Assembly: GCF_001514115.1 (NCBI RefSeq)
Contig: NZ_KQ948453.1
Location: 478,659 to 542,658, forward strand
Direction of reading: 5' to 3'
DNA from: Streptomyces olivochromogenes
GTDB taxonomy: Bacteria; Actinomycetota; Actinomycetes; Streptomycetales; Streptomycetaceae
Length of the DNA: 64,000 nucleotides
Part shown: positions 1 to 6,836 of the stretch, piece by piece
Layout: each line of letters begins with the position of its first letter
Position numbering within the stretch: the stretch's first letter is position 1
Notes under the pieces: model-generated
What the model saw: the letters and a program-made list of their open reading frames with translations, nothing else
Database searches by the model: none
Told to the model about the DNA's origin: nothing
Program-made: the position numbers and the translations under genes

Positions 1-109
1 ACTAGGGCCTGCCCGGCGGATCAGGCCGGTCTCGAGTCACGGCACCCCTTCAGCACGGCCGAGACCCCGCGACCCCGGCAAGATCCGCCGGGGAGGCCCT
101 GGCAGCCCT
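1..109 (+). other. Tail of upstream transcription unit (carB expected)
   Basis: No complete gene is visible here. A TAG lies at positions 3-5 and could be the stop of the preceding gene, but too little sequence remains to identify it. In Streptomyces the gene before pyrD is normally carB, so this is expected from gene order and not seen. A short GGCCTG/CAGGCC stem (6-11 with 22-27) lies just after the possible stop. Confidence 0.25.
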
Positions 110-139
110 GAGGGGGACACCGGAAACGGTGTCCCCCTC
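110..139 (+). terminator. 13-bp GAAA-tetraloop hairpin before pyrD
   Basis: GAGGGGGACACCG at 110-122 pairs perfectly with CGGTGTCCCCCTC at 127-139 around a GAAA tetraloop. It could terminate the upstream (carB?) transcript or act as an attenuator or processing site ahead of pyrD, whose start is 58 nt downstream. There is no U-tract beyond TT, which is usual for Streptomyces terminators. Confidence 0.7.
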
Positions 140-197
140 TTCATGAGGCTCATGAGGCTTCACGAGGACACCGAGAGCTTCAAGAGGACACTGAGAC

Positions 198-1304
198 ATG
201 TACAAGCTTTTCTTCCGGCTGGTCTTCAAGCGGATGGACCCCGAGCAGGCCCACCACCTCGCCTTCCGCTGGATCCGGCTCGCCGCCCGTATCCCCGTGC
301 TGCGTACGTTCGTCGCCGCCGCGCTCGCGCCCCGCCACAAGGAGCTGCGGACCGAGGCGTTCGGCCTGCGGATGCACGGTCCCTTCGGGCTCGCGGCGGG
401 CTTCGACAAGAACGCCGTCGCGATCGACGGGATGTCGATGCTCGGCTTCGACCACATCGAGATCGGCACGGTCACGGGGGAGCCGCAGCCGGGCAACCCC
501 AAGAAGCGGCTGTTCCGCCTTGTGCCGGACCGGGCGCTGATCAACCGCATGGGGTTCAACAACGAGGGCTCCGCGGCCGTGAGCGAGCGCCTGGGGGCCC
601 GTACGCCGGTCTTCAGGACCGTCGTGGGCGTCAACATCGGCAAGACCAAGGTCGTCCCCGAGGAGGAGGCCGTCGGCGACTACGTGAAGTCGACCGAGCG
701 GCTCGCCCGGCACGCGGACTACCTCGTGGTGAACGTGAGCTCGCCGAACACGCCCGGCCTGCGCAACCTCCAGGCCACCGAGGCACTGCGGCCGCTGCTG
801 CGCGCCGTCCGCGAGGCCGCCGACCGCGCGGTCACCGACCGGCGCGTGCCGCTGCTCGTCAAGATCGCGCCCGATCTCGCGGACGAGGACGTCGACGCGG
901 TCGCCGACCTCGCCGTCGAGCTCGGCCTGGACGGGATCATCGCCACGAACACCACCATCGCGCGCGACGGACTCGGTCTGAAGTCCGAACCCTCGCTCGT
1001 CGAGGAGACCGGCGGACTCTCTGGCGCGCCGCTGAAGGCACGCTCCCTGGAGGTGCTGCGCCGCCTCTACGCGCGCGTGGGCGACCGGATCACCCTGGTG
1101 GGCGTCGGTGGCATCGAGAACGCCGAGGACGCCTGGCAGCGCATCCTGGCCGGCGCCACGCTGGTCCAGGGCTACAGCGCGTTCATCTACGAGGGCCCCT
1201 TCTGGGGCCGGGCGATCCACAAGGGGCTCGCCGCCCGCCTCCGTACCAGCCCGTACGCCACCCTCGCCGACGCGGTCGGCGCCGACGTGAGGAAGTCCGC
1301 ATGA
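198..1304 (+). CDS. pyrD: Dihydroorotate dehydrogenase (quinone), class 2
   Basis: PyrD oxidises dihydroorotate to orotate with FMN and passes electrons to membrane quinone, the fourth step of UMP synthesis. The 368-residue length and the N-terminal amphipathic stretch (about residues 1-45) are typical of the membrane-associated class 2 enzymes. GLAAGFDKN near residues 64-72 and [12 protein letters not shown] near 179-190, which carries the catalytic serine, are visible. The C-terminal [12 protein letters not shown] and [11 protein letters not shown] segments form the FMN phosphate site. The ATG at 198 follows an AGAGGA ribosome site, and a second near-copy of that leader lies just upstream. 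The stop overlaps the pyrF start by 4 bp (ATGA), so the two are translationally coupled. Confidence 0.96.
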   Translation: MYKLFFRLVFKRMDPEQAHHLAFRWIRLAARIPVLRTFVAAALAPRHKELRTEAFGLRMHGPFGLAAGFDKNAVAIDGMSMLGFDHIEIGTVTGEPQPGNPKKRLFRLVPDRALINRMGFNNEGSAAVSERLGARTPVFRTVVGVNIGKTKVVPEEEAVGDYVKSTERLARHADYLVVNVSSPNTPGLRNLQATEALRPLLRAVREAADRAVTDRRVPLLVKIAPDLADEDVDAVADLAVELGLDGIIATNTTIARDGLGLKSEPSLVEETGGLSGAPLKARSLEVLRRLYARVGDRITLVGVGGIENAEDAWQRILAGATLVQGYSAFIYEGPFWGRAIHKGLAARLRTSPYATLADAVGADVRKSA

Positions 1305-2143
1305 GTCTGGAACCCTTTGGCGCACGTCTTCGCCGTGCCATGGACGAGCGCGGCCCGCTGTGCGTCGGCATCGACCCGCACGCCTCCCTGCTCGGCGACT
1401 GGGGCCTGAACGACGACATCGCGGGCCTGGAGCGCTTCAGCCGCACCGTCGTCGAGGCGCTGGCCGAGCGGGTCGCCGTCCTCAAGCCGCAGAGCGCGTT
1501 CTTCGAGCGGTTCGGGTCGCGGGGCATCGCCGTCCTGGAGAAGTCGGTCGAGGAGGCGCGGGCGGCCGGGGCGCTGGTCGTGATGGACGCCAAGCGCGGC
1601 GACATCGGCTCGACCATGGCCGCGTACGCGGAGACCTTCCTGCGCAAGGACGCGCCGCTCTTCTCGGACGCGCTGACCGTGTCGCCGTACCTGGGCTACG
1701 GCTCGCTGAAGCCCGCGGTGGACCTGGCGCGCGAGAGCGGGGCCGGACTCTTCGTCCTCGCGCTCACCTCGAACCCGGAGGGTGGCGAGGTGCAGCACGC
1801 GGTCCGCGGGGACGGCCGTGACGTCGGAGCGACCATGCTGGCCCACCTCGCCGTCGAGAACGCGGGAGAGACGCCCCTGGGGTCCTTCGGCGCGGTCGTC
1901 GGCGCCACGCTGGGCGATCTCTCCTCCTACGACCTGGACATCAACGGACCGCTCCTGGCGCCCGGCATCGGCGCCCAGGGAGCCACGGCGGCCGATCTGG
2001 CGGGCGTCTTCGGGGCGGCGGTGCGCAATGTCGTGCCGAACGTGAGCCGGGGTGTTCTTCGTCACGGTCCCGACGCGGTCGCGCTGCGTGCGTCCGCGGA
2101 GCGCTTCGCGGAGGAGATCAGGGCCGCTGTGGGCGCTGCCTGA
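1301..2143 (+). CDS. pyrF: Orotidine 5'-phosphate decarboxylase
   Basis: PyrF decarboxylates OMP to UMP, the last step of de novo pyrimidine synthesis. The 280-residue product belongs to the longer class 2 (PyrF type 2) enzymes of actinobacteria. It shows CVGIDPHASLL near the N-terminus and VVMDAKRGDIGSTM, which carries the catalytic Asp-Lys-x-x-Asp set. The ATG at 1301 overlaps the pyrD stop by 4 bp, and this start is preferred because upstream in-frame sequence is out-of-frame pyrD. It is the last gene of the pyr cluster in this window. Confidence 0.96.
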   Translation: MSLEPFGARLRRAMDERGPLCVGIDPHASLLGDWGLNDDIAGLERFSRTVVEALAERVAVLKPQSAFFERFGSRGIAVLEKSVEEARAAGALVVMDAKRGDIGSTMAAYAETFLRKDAPLFSDALTVSPYLGYGSLKPAVDLARESGAGLFVLALTSNPEGGEVQHAVRGDGRDVGATMLAHLAVENAGETPLGSFGAVVGATLGDLSSYDLDINGPLLAPGIGAQGATAADLAGVFGAAVRNVVPNVSRGVLRHGPDAVALRASAERFAEEIRAAVGAA

Positions 2144-2354
2144 GCTCTTCAAGGGGCGGTCGGCGGTTCTTCGATGAGTGGCTCCGGAGCGGTTCGAGTC
2201 TGAATACATCCTCAAATCCGGGGCACTATGTCGCAAATGTCCGTGTCCAGGGAGGCTGACCAGGACTTTTCCGCTGTTCTCGCTGACTCCGGCGCACTTG
2301 CCCGCTAGTCTCCGTCGAGAGCGAATGGGCAAGCGTGTTGCTCGTAGCTCGCCA

Positions 2355-2380
2355 GGTGAGGGGCGACTAGGTTCCTCACC
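2355..2380 (+). other. Stem-loop in mihF leader
   Basis: GGTGAGG at 2355-2361 can pair with CCTCACC at 2374-2380 around a 12-nt loop. It lies about 40 nt upstream of the mihF start in the 277-bp pyrF-mihF gap, which should hold the mihF promoter. A role in leader structure or autoregulation is only a guess. Confidence 0.35.
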
Positions 2381-2420
2381 GGTCCGTATCCGACAGTTCG
2401 ACATCCGAGGTGACGTAGGC

Positions 2421-2744
2421 GTGGCTCTTCCGCCCCTTACCCCTGAACAGCGCGCAGCCGCGCTCGAAAAGGCCGCCGCGGCTCGCCGGGAGCGGGCCGA
2501 GGTCAAGAATCGACTCAAGCACTCCGGCGCCTCCCTTCACGAGGTCATCAAGCAGGGTCAGGAGAACGACGTCATCGGCAAGATGAAGGTCTCCGCTCTC
2601 CTGGAGTCCCTGCCGGGCGTGGGCAAGGTCCGCGCCAAGCAGATCATGGAGCGACTCGGTATCTCCGAGAGCCGCCGCGTACGCGGCCTCGGCTCGAACC
2701 AGATCGCTTCTCTGGAGCGTGAGTTCGGCGGCTCCGGCGCCTGA
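2421..2744 (+). CDS. mihF: Actinobacterial integration host factor (sIHF/mIHF)
   Basis: This is a 107-residue basic nucleoid-associated protein of the actinobacterial IHF family, unrelated in fold to E. coli IHF. In Streptomyces it binds DNA without strict sequence preference and influences supercoiling, sporulation and antibiotic production. The conserved core [22 protein letters not shown], a helix-two-turn-helix-like DNA-binding segment, is present near residues 57-78, followed by R-rich [11 protein letters not shown]. The GTG at 2421 is chosen because translation from it gives the canonical [16 protein letters not shown]-terminus and GAGG lies about 10 nt upstream. It sits between pyrF and gmk as in other streptomycetes. 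Confidence 0.94.
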   Translation: MALPPLTPEQRAAALEKAAAARRERAEVKNRLKHSGASLHEVIKQGQENDVIGKMKVSALLESLPGVGKVRAKQIMERLGISESRRVRGLGSNQIASLEREFGGSGA

Positions 2745-2781
2745 GTCCTGGGCACACCGGGATTGCTGGAATAATCGCTGC

Positions 2782-3339
2782 ATGAGTGAACGTCCGCGGC
2801 TGACCGTGCTCTCCGGCCCCTCTGGGGTCGGCAAGAGCACGGTCGTCGCCCATATGCGCAAGGAACACCCCGAGGTCTGGCTCTCGGTGTCGGCGACGAC
2901 CCGCAAGCCGCGCCCCGGTGAGAAGCATGGAGTCCACTACTTCTTCGTCTCCGACGAAGAGATGGACAAGCTGATCGCCAACGGCGAGCTGCTGGAGTGG
3001 GCCGAATTCGCCGGCAACCGCTACGGGACGCCGCGTGCCGCCGTCCTGGAGCACCTGGAGTCGGGTGTGCCCGTTCTCCTGGAGATCGACCTCCAGGGCG
3101 CACGGCAGGTCCGCGAGTCCATGTCGGAGGCCCTGCTCGTGTTCCTGGCTCCGCCCTCCTGGGACGAGCTGGTGCGCAGACTCACCGGGCGGGGCACCGA
3201 ACCGCCCGAGGTGATCGAGCGCCGCCTGGAGGCGGCCAAGATCGAACTGGCGGCCGAGCCGGAGTTCGATGTCACCCTGGTCAACACCTCCGTCGAGGAC
3301 GTGGCGCGTGAGCTGCTAGCCTTGGTAGAAGTTGTTTGA
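2782..3339 (+). CDS. gmk: Guanylate kinase
   Basis: Gmk phosphorylates GMP to GDP with ATP. The P-loop GPSGVGKST lies near residues 12-20, followed by the [25 protein letters not shown]-binding region and the YGTP motif. The length, 185 residues, is normal. The ATG at 2782 gives [16 protein letters not shown] longer in-frame start at 2719 would overlap mihF and adds unconserved residues. There is no clear ribosome site, but AATAAT, a plausible -10, ends 6 nt before the ATG, so the mRNA may be leaderless and separately transcribed from mihF. Confidence 0.95.
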   Translation: MSERPRLTVLSGPSGVGKSTVVAHMRKEHPEVWLSVSATTRKPRPGEKHGVHYFFVSDEEMDKLIANGELLEWAEFAGNRYGTPRAAVLEHLESGVPVLLEIDLQGARQVRESMSEALLVFLAPPSWDELVRRLTGRGTEPPEVIERRLEAAKIELAAEPEFDVTLVNTSVEDVARELLALVEVV

Positions 3340-3386
3340 TCTTTAAGGTCACTTTTAGGTCATTTCCACCTTTCGGAAGGCAGAGC

Positions 3387-3659
3387 GTGTCCTCTTCCAT
3401 TACCGCTCCCGAGGGCATCATCAACCCTCCGATCGACGAGCTCCTCGAGGCCACCGACTCGAAGTACAGCCTCGTGATCTACGCGGCCAAGCGCGCCCGT
3501 CAGATCAACGCGTACTACTCGCAGCTCGGCGAGGGCCTCCTCGAGTACGTCGGTCCGCTCGTCGACACCCACGTCCACGAGAAGCCGCTGTCGATCGCCC
3601 TGCGCGAGATCAACGCGGGTCTGCTGACGTCCGAGGCCGTCGAGGGCCCCGCGCAGTAG
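3387..3659 (+). CDS. rpoZ: RNA polymerase omega subunit
   Basis: This small (90-residue) omega subunit helps assemble and stabilise the beta' subunit of RNA polymerase. In Streptomyces it also affects morphological differentiation. The typical core is visible: [31 protein letters not shown], then EYVGPLVD and the C-terminal [14 protein letters not shown]. The GTG at 3387 follows GGAAGG with good spacing. A longer in-frame extension starting at 3336 overlaps gmk and is rejected. The gmk-rpoZ-coaBC order is conserved in actinobacteria. Confidence 0.95.
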   Translation: MSSSITAPEGIINPPIDELLEATDSKYSLVIYAAKRARQINAYYSQLGEGLLEYVGPLVDTHVHEKPLSIALREINAGLLTSEAVEGPAQ

Positions 3660-3677
3660 TCGTTCAATCGCTCATCC

Positions 3678-3706
3678 CAGGCCCGGCGGCGCGACCGCCG
3701 GGCCTG
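3678..3706 (+). terminator. rpoZ terminator hairpin
   Basis: CAGGCCCGGCGG at 3678-3689 pairs perfectly with CCGCCGGGCCTG at 3695-3706 (12 bp, CGCGA loop). It starts 18 nt after the rpoZ stop and 45 nt before coaBC, so coaBC probably depends on its own promoter or on read-through. Confidence 0.8.
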
Positions 3707-3750
3707 TGGTGTGTCATGGAGTCGTACGTTTCCGAGCTCGGGGAGAGACG

Positions 3751-4953
3751 GTGGACAAGCCCAAGGTCGTGCTGGGGGTCAGCGGTGGCATCGCCGCGTA
3801 CAAGGCCTGTGAGCTGCTGCGCAGGCTGACGGAGTCGGGCCATGACGTTCGCGTCGTCCCCACCGCCTCCGCGCTGCACTTCGTCGGCGCCGCCACCTGG
3901 TCCGCGCTCTCCGGCCACCCCGTCTCCACCGAGGTCTGGTCGGACGTCCACGAGGTCCCGCACGTCCGCATCGGACAGCACGCGGACCTGGTGGTGGTGG
4001 CTCCCGCGACGGCCGACATGCTCGCCAAGGCCGCCCACGGCCTGGCCGACGACCTCCTCACCAACACCCTGCTCACGGCCCGCTGCCCGGTCGTCTTCGC
4101 GCCGGCCATGCACACCGAGATGTGGGAGCACCCGGCCACCCAGGAGAACGTGGCGACGCTGCGCCGCCGCGGCGCCGTCGTCATCGAGCCCGCGGTGGGA
4201 CGCCTGACCGGTGTCGACACCGGCAAGGGACGGCTGCCCGACCCCGCGGAGATCTTCGAGGTCTGCCGCCGGGTGCTCGCCCGCGGCGTGACCGAGCCCG
4301 ATCTCGCCGGCCGGCACGTCGTCGTCAGCGCCGGCGGTACCCGAGAGCCCCTCGACCCCGTCCGCTTCCTCGGCAACCGCTCCTCCGGCAAGCAGGGGTA
4401 CGCGCTGGCGCGCACGGCGGCCGCGCGGGGCGCCCGGGTCACGCTGATCGCCGCGAACACCGGACTGCCGGACCCGGCGGGCGTGGACGTGGTGCAGGTC
4501 GGGACGGCCGTGCAGCTGCGCGAGGCGGTCCTCAAGGCTGCCTCGGACGCCGACGCCGTGGTGATGGCGGCGGCGGTGGCGGACTTCCGCCCGGCCGCCT
4601 ACGCGGCCGGGAAGATCAAGAAGAAGGACGACCAGGAACCGGAGCCGATCGTTCTGGTCCGCAATCCGGACATCCTCGCGGAGATCTCGGCGGACCGTCC
4701 CCGCCCCGGCCAGGTGGTCGTCGGTTTCGCCGCCGAGACGGACGACGTCCTCGCCAACGGTCGTACGAAGCTGGCGCGCAAGGGGTGCGATCTCCTCGTC
4801 GTGAACGAGGTGGGGGAGCGCAAGACCTTCGGTGCCGAGGAGAACGAGGCCGTGGTGCTGGGGGCCGACGGCAGTGAGACCCCGGTGCCGTACGGACCCA
4901 AGGAGGCCTTGGCCGAGATGGTGTGGGACCTGGTGACACGCCGACTGGTGTGA
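3751..4953 (+). CDS. coaBC: Bifunctional phosphopantothenoylcysteine decarboxylase/synthetase
   Basis: CoaBC carries out two consecutive steps of coenzyme A synthesis: CTP-dependent coupling of cysteine to 4'-phosphopantothenate (CoaB), then FMN-dependent decarboxylation (CoaC). The N-terminal flavoprotein half begins GVSGGIAAYKACELL. It has the expected catalytic His in PHVR near residue 71 and the substrate-recognition motif PAMHTEMW near 121-128. This motif is the actinobacterial variant of PAMNxxMW. The C-terminal half has SAGGTREPLDPVRFLGNRSSG and the lysine-rich KIKKKD segment for CTP binding. The GTG at 3751 follows GGGAGAG. At 400 residues it is full length. Confidence 0.95.
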   Translation: MDKPKVVLGVSGGIAAYKACELLRRLTESGHDVRVVPTASALHFVGAATWSALSGHPVSTEVWSDVHEVPHVRIGQHADLVVVAPATADMLAKAAHGLADDLLTNTLLTARCPVVFAPAMHTEMWEHPATQENVATLRRRGAVVIEPAVGRLTGVDTGKGRLPDPAEIFEVCRRVLARGVTEPDLAGRHVVVSAGGTREPLDPVRFLGNRSSGKQGYALARTAAARGARVTLIAANTGLPDPAGVDVVQVGTAVQLREAVLKAASDADAVVMAAAVADFRPAAYAAGKIKKKDDQEPEPIVLVRNPDILAEISADRPRPGQVVVGFAAETDDVLANGRTKLARKGCDLLVVNEVGERKTFGAEENEAVVLGADGSETPVPYGPKEALAEMVWDLVTRRLV

Positions 4954-5193
4954 ATGTCTCATTAACCCCAACAGCCGCGTCCATCAGCGCGAAATCACCC
5001 GTGGTGACCCTGGTGGAGACCGATCGTCATGGCGCAGAATGCCCGTGCCGCAGGTCACAGGGCTTCCGAGAAGCGAGACAGGGGGGCCTGTCGGCGAGTG
5101 CGACCGATAAACTGTTCTCGGACGACGCCGAGCGCAGCTCTCGTCCCGTCCACCAATGATCAGCCAGCAGCCGCTGCAACCACAGGGAGCGTT

Positions 5194-6402
5194 GTGTCCC
5201 GTCGCCTGTTCACCTCGGAGTCCGTGACCGAGGGTCACCCCGACAAGATCGCTGACCAGATCAGCGACACCATTCTCGATGCGCTTCTGCGCGAGGACCC
5301 GACGTCCCGGGTCGCCGTGGAGACGCTGATCACGACCGGCCTGGTGCACGTGGCAGGCGAGGTCACGACCAAGGCGTACGCGCCGATCGCCCAGCTGGTC
5401 CGCGACAAGATCCTGGAGATCGGTTACGACTCGTCGAAGAAGGGCTTCGACGGAGCTTCCTGTGGTGTCTCGGTGTCGATCGGCTCGCAGTCGCCCGACA
5501 TCGCGCAGGGTGTCGACACGGCGTACGAGAACCGGGTCGAGGGCGACGAGGACGAGCTCGACAAGCAGGGCGCCGGCGACCAGGGTCTGATGTTCGGGTA
5601 CGCGACGGACGAGACCCCGGAGCTGATGCCGCTCCCGATCCACCTCGCGCACCGCCTGTCGCGCCGCCTCTCCGAGGTCCGCAAGAACGGGACGATCCCC
5701 TACCTCCGTCCCGACGGCAAGACCCAGGTCACCATCGAGTACGACGGTGACAAGGCGGTCCGCCTGGACACGGTCGTCGTCTCCTCGCAGCACGCGTCGG
5801 ACATCGACCTCGAGTCCCTGCTCGCGCCCGACATCCGCGAGTTCGTGGTCGAGGCGGAGCTCAAGGCCCTCCTCGACGACGGCATCAAGCTGGAGACCGA
5901 GGGCTACCGCCTTCTGGTGAACCCGACCGGCCGCTTCGAGATCGGCGGCCCGATGGGCGACGCCGGCCTCACCGGCCGCAAGATCATCATCGACACGTAC
6001 GGCGGCATGGCCCGCCATGGTGGCGGCGCCTTCTCCGGCAAGGACCCGTCCAAGGTCGACCGCTCCGCCGCCTACGCCATGCGCTGGGTCGCCAAGAACG
6101 TCGTCGCCGCGGGCCTCGCCTCCCGCTGCGAGGTCCAGGTCGCCTACGCCATCGGCAAGGCCGAGCCCGTCGGCCTCTTCGTCGAGACCTTCGGCACCGC
6201 CAAGGTCGACGCGGAGAAGATCGAGACCGCCATCGCCGAGGTCTTCGACCTCCGCCCGGCGGCCATCATCCGCGACCTCGACCTGCTGCGCCCGATCTAC
6301 TCGCAGACGGCCGCCTACGGCCACTTCGGCCGCGAGCTGCCCGACTTCACGTGGGAGCGCACGGACCGCGTGGAGGCCCTGCGCAAGGCCGTCGGTCTGT
6401 AA
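5194..6402 (+). CDS. metK: S-adenosylmethionine synthetase
   Basis: MetK makes SAM from methionine and ATP. The hallmark motifs are all present: [18 protein letters not shown] at the N-terminus, [16 protein letters not shown] near residues 125-140, and [19 protein letters not shown] near 270-288. The GTG at 5194 follows CAGGGAG, and translation gives the canonical [18 protein letters not shown]. Upstream in-frame starts back to 5029 add unconserved sequence. The 240-bp leader was inspected for a SAM riboswitch without a convincing match. At 402 residues it is full length. Confidence 0.96.
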   Translation: MSRRLFTSESVTEGHPDKIADQISDTILDALLREDPTSRVAVETLITTGLVHVAGEVTTKAYAPIAQLVRDKILEIGYDSSKKGFDGASCGVSVSIGSQSPDIAQGVDTAYENRVEGDEDELDKQGAGDQGLMFGYATDETPELMPLPIHLAHRLSRRLSEVRKNGTIPYLRPDGKTQVTIEYDGDKAVRLDTVVVSSQHASDIDLESLLAPDIREFVVEAELKALLDDGIKLETEGYRLLVNPTGRFEIGGPMGDAGLTGRKIIIDTYGGMARHGGGAFSGKDPSKVDRSAAYAMRWVAKNVVAAGLASRCEVQVAYAIGKAEPVGLFVETFGTAKVDAEKIETAIAEVFDLRPAAIIRDLDLLRPIYSQTAAYGHFGRELPDFTWERTDRVEALRKAVGL

Positions 6403-6419
6403 GCAACGCCTGCACGGTG

Positions 6420-6453
6420 AGGCCCGGTACCCCTTCGGGGGCGCCGGGCCTCG
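6420..6453 (+). terminator. metK terminator
   Basis: GAGGCCCGG at 6420-6428 pairs with CCGGGCCTC at 6445-6453, and the loop itself contains CCCC-TTC-GGGG. It begins 17 nt after the metK stop. Confidence 0.75.
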
Positions 6454-6546
6454 GCGTTTCCCGGCGGGCGTCGGCGAGGGGCCGGTCGCGGCGGGTGGGT
6501 AAATCGGTGGTGCGGGTGGGGTCGGAATTCGTAGGGTCGGGGTCTC

Positions 6547-6682
6547 CCGGTGCGATGGCCGCGGTTACTTCGGTGGAGTGCGCCCAGGGCGCGCGGTGAT
6601 TCTGGATCATGGTCCGCTGCCGCTTGGAACTCGGGAGAACTGACGTCGTGGCGTCCGGTGTGATGGTCGCGGGTACGTCCGG
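6547..6682 (+). repeat. 27-bp imperfect direct repeat pair in the metK-priA gap
   Basis: CCGGTGCGATGGCCGCGG and its continuation at 6547-6573 recur as CCGGTGTGATGGTCGCGG and its continuation at 6655-6682. They share about 23 of 27 positions and lie 108 bp apart. The second copy leads directly into the tRNA-like T-arm. This 434-bp gap between metK and priA holds no gene. Its contents are the metK terminator, this repeat pair, the tRNA-like element and presumably the priA promoter. Confidence 0.55.
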
Positions 6683-6693
6683 GTGATTCCCTC

Positions 6694-6769
6694 GCAGGTT
6701 CGAATCCTGCTGCCGGTCCTTGGACCGGTACGGCCGAGTGGTCCATGGCAGAAGCGCCCCTGGGGCGTT
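6694..6769 (+). other. Permuted tRNA-like element (T-arm before D-arm)
   Basis: A perfect tRNA T-arm, GCAGG-TTCGAAT-CCTGC, lies at 6694-6710. It runs directly into TGCCGGT (6711-6717), the position of a 3' acceptor strand. Six nucleotides later ACCGGTA (6724-6730) is complementary to it (six Watson-Crick pairs and one G-T). A type II-like D-arm then follows, with GCC (6733-6735) and GGC (6747-6749) closing a GAGTGGTCCAT loop. Next is a hairpin AGCGC-CCCTGGG-GCGTT (6753-6769). The parts are thus in circularly permuted order. Departures from a normal tRNA are C at the U8 position, C instead of U33 in the putative anticodon loop, three linker bases, and no confirmed closing variable arm. It may be a pseudo-tRNA, a relic att site, or a real permuted RNA. 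Confidence 0.45.
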
Positions 6770-6836
6770 CGTGGTCCGTGGCCGGCCTGATCTCGGGCGC
6801 GCGGCGGTGTCAGTGGGGTCTGGTAGGAATGTTGCT

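Noticed and set aside
4954..5193. Possible SAM riboswitch before metK (GCAGCCGCTGCAACC near the start codon)
   Set aside because: The conserved cores of SAM-I or SAM-IV could not be assembled. The GCAACC match alone is too short.
6600..6720. Ordinary tRNA gene ending at about 6720
   Set aside because: The T-arm is perfect, but no strand complementary to TGCCGGT exists 50-90 nt upstream, so no normal-order cloverleaf can form. The complement lies downstream.
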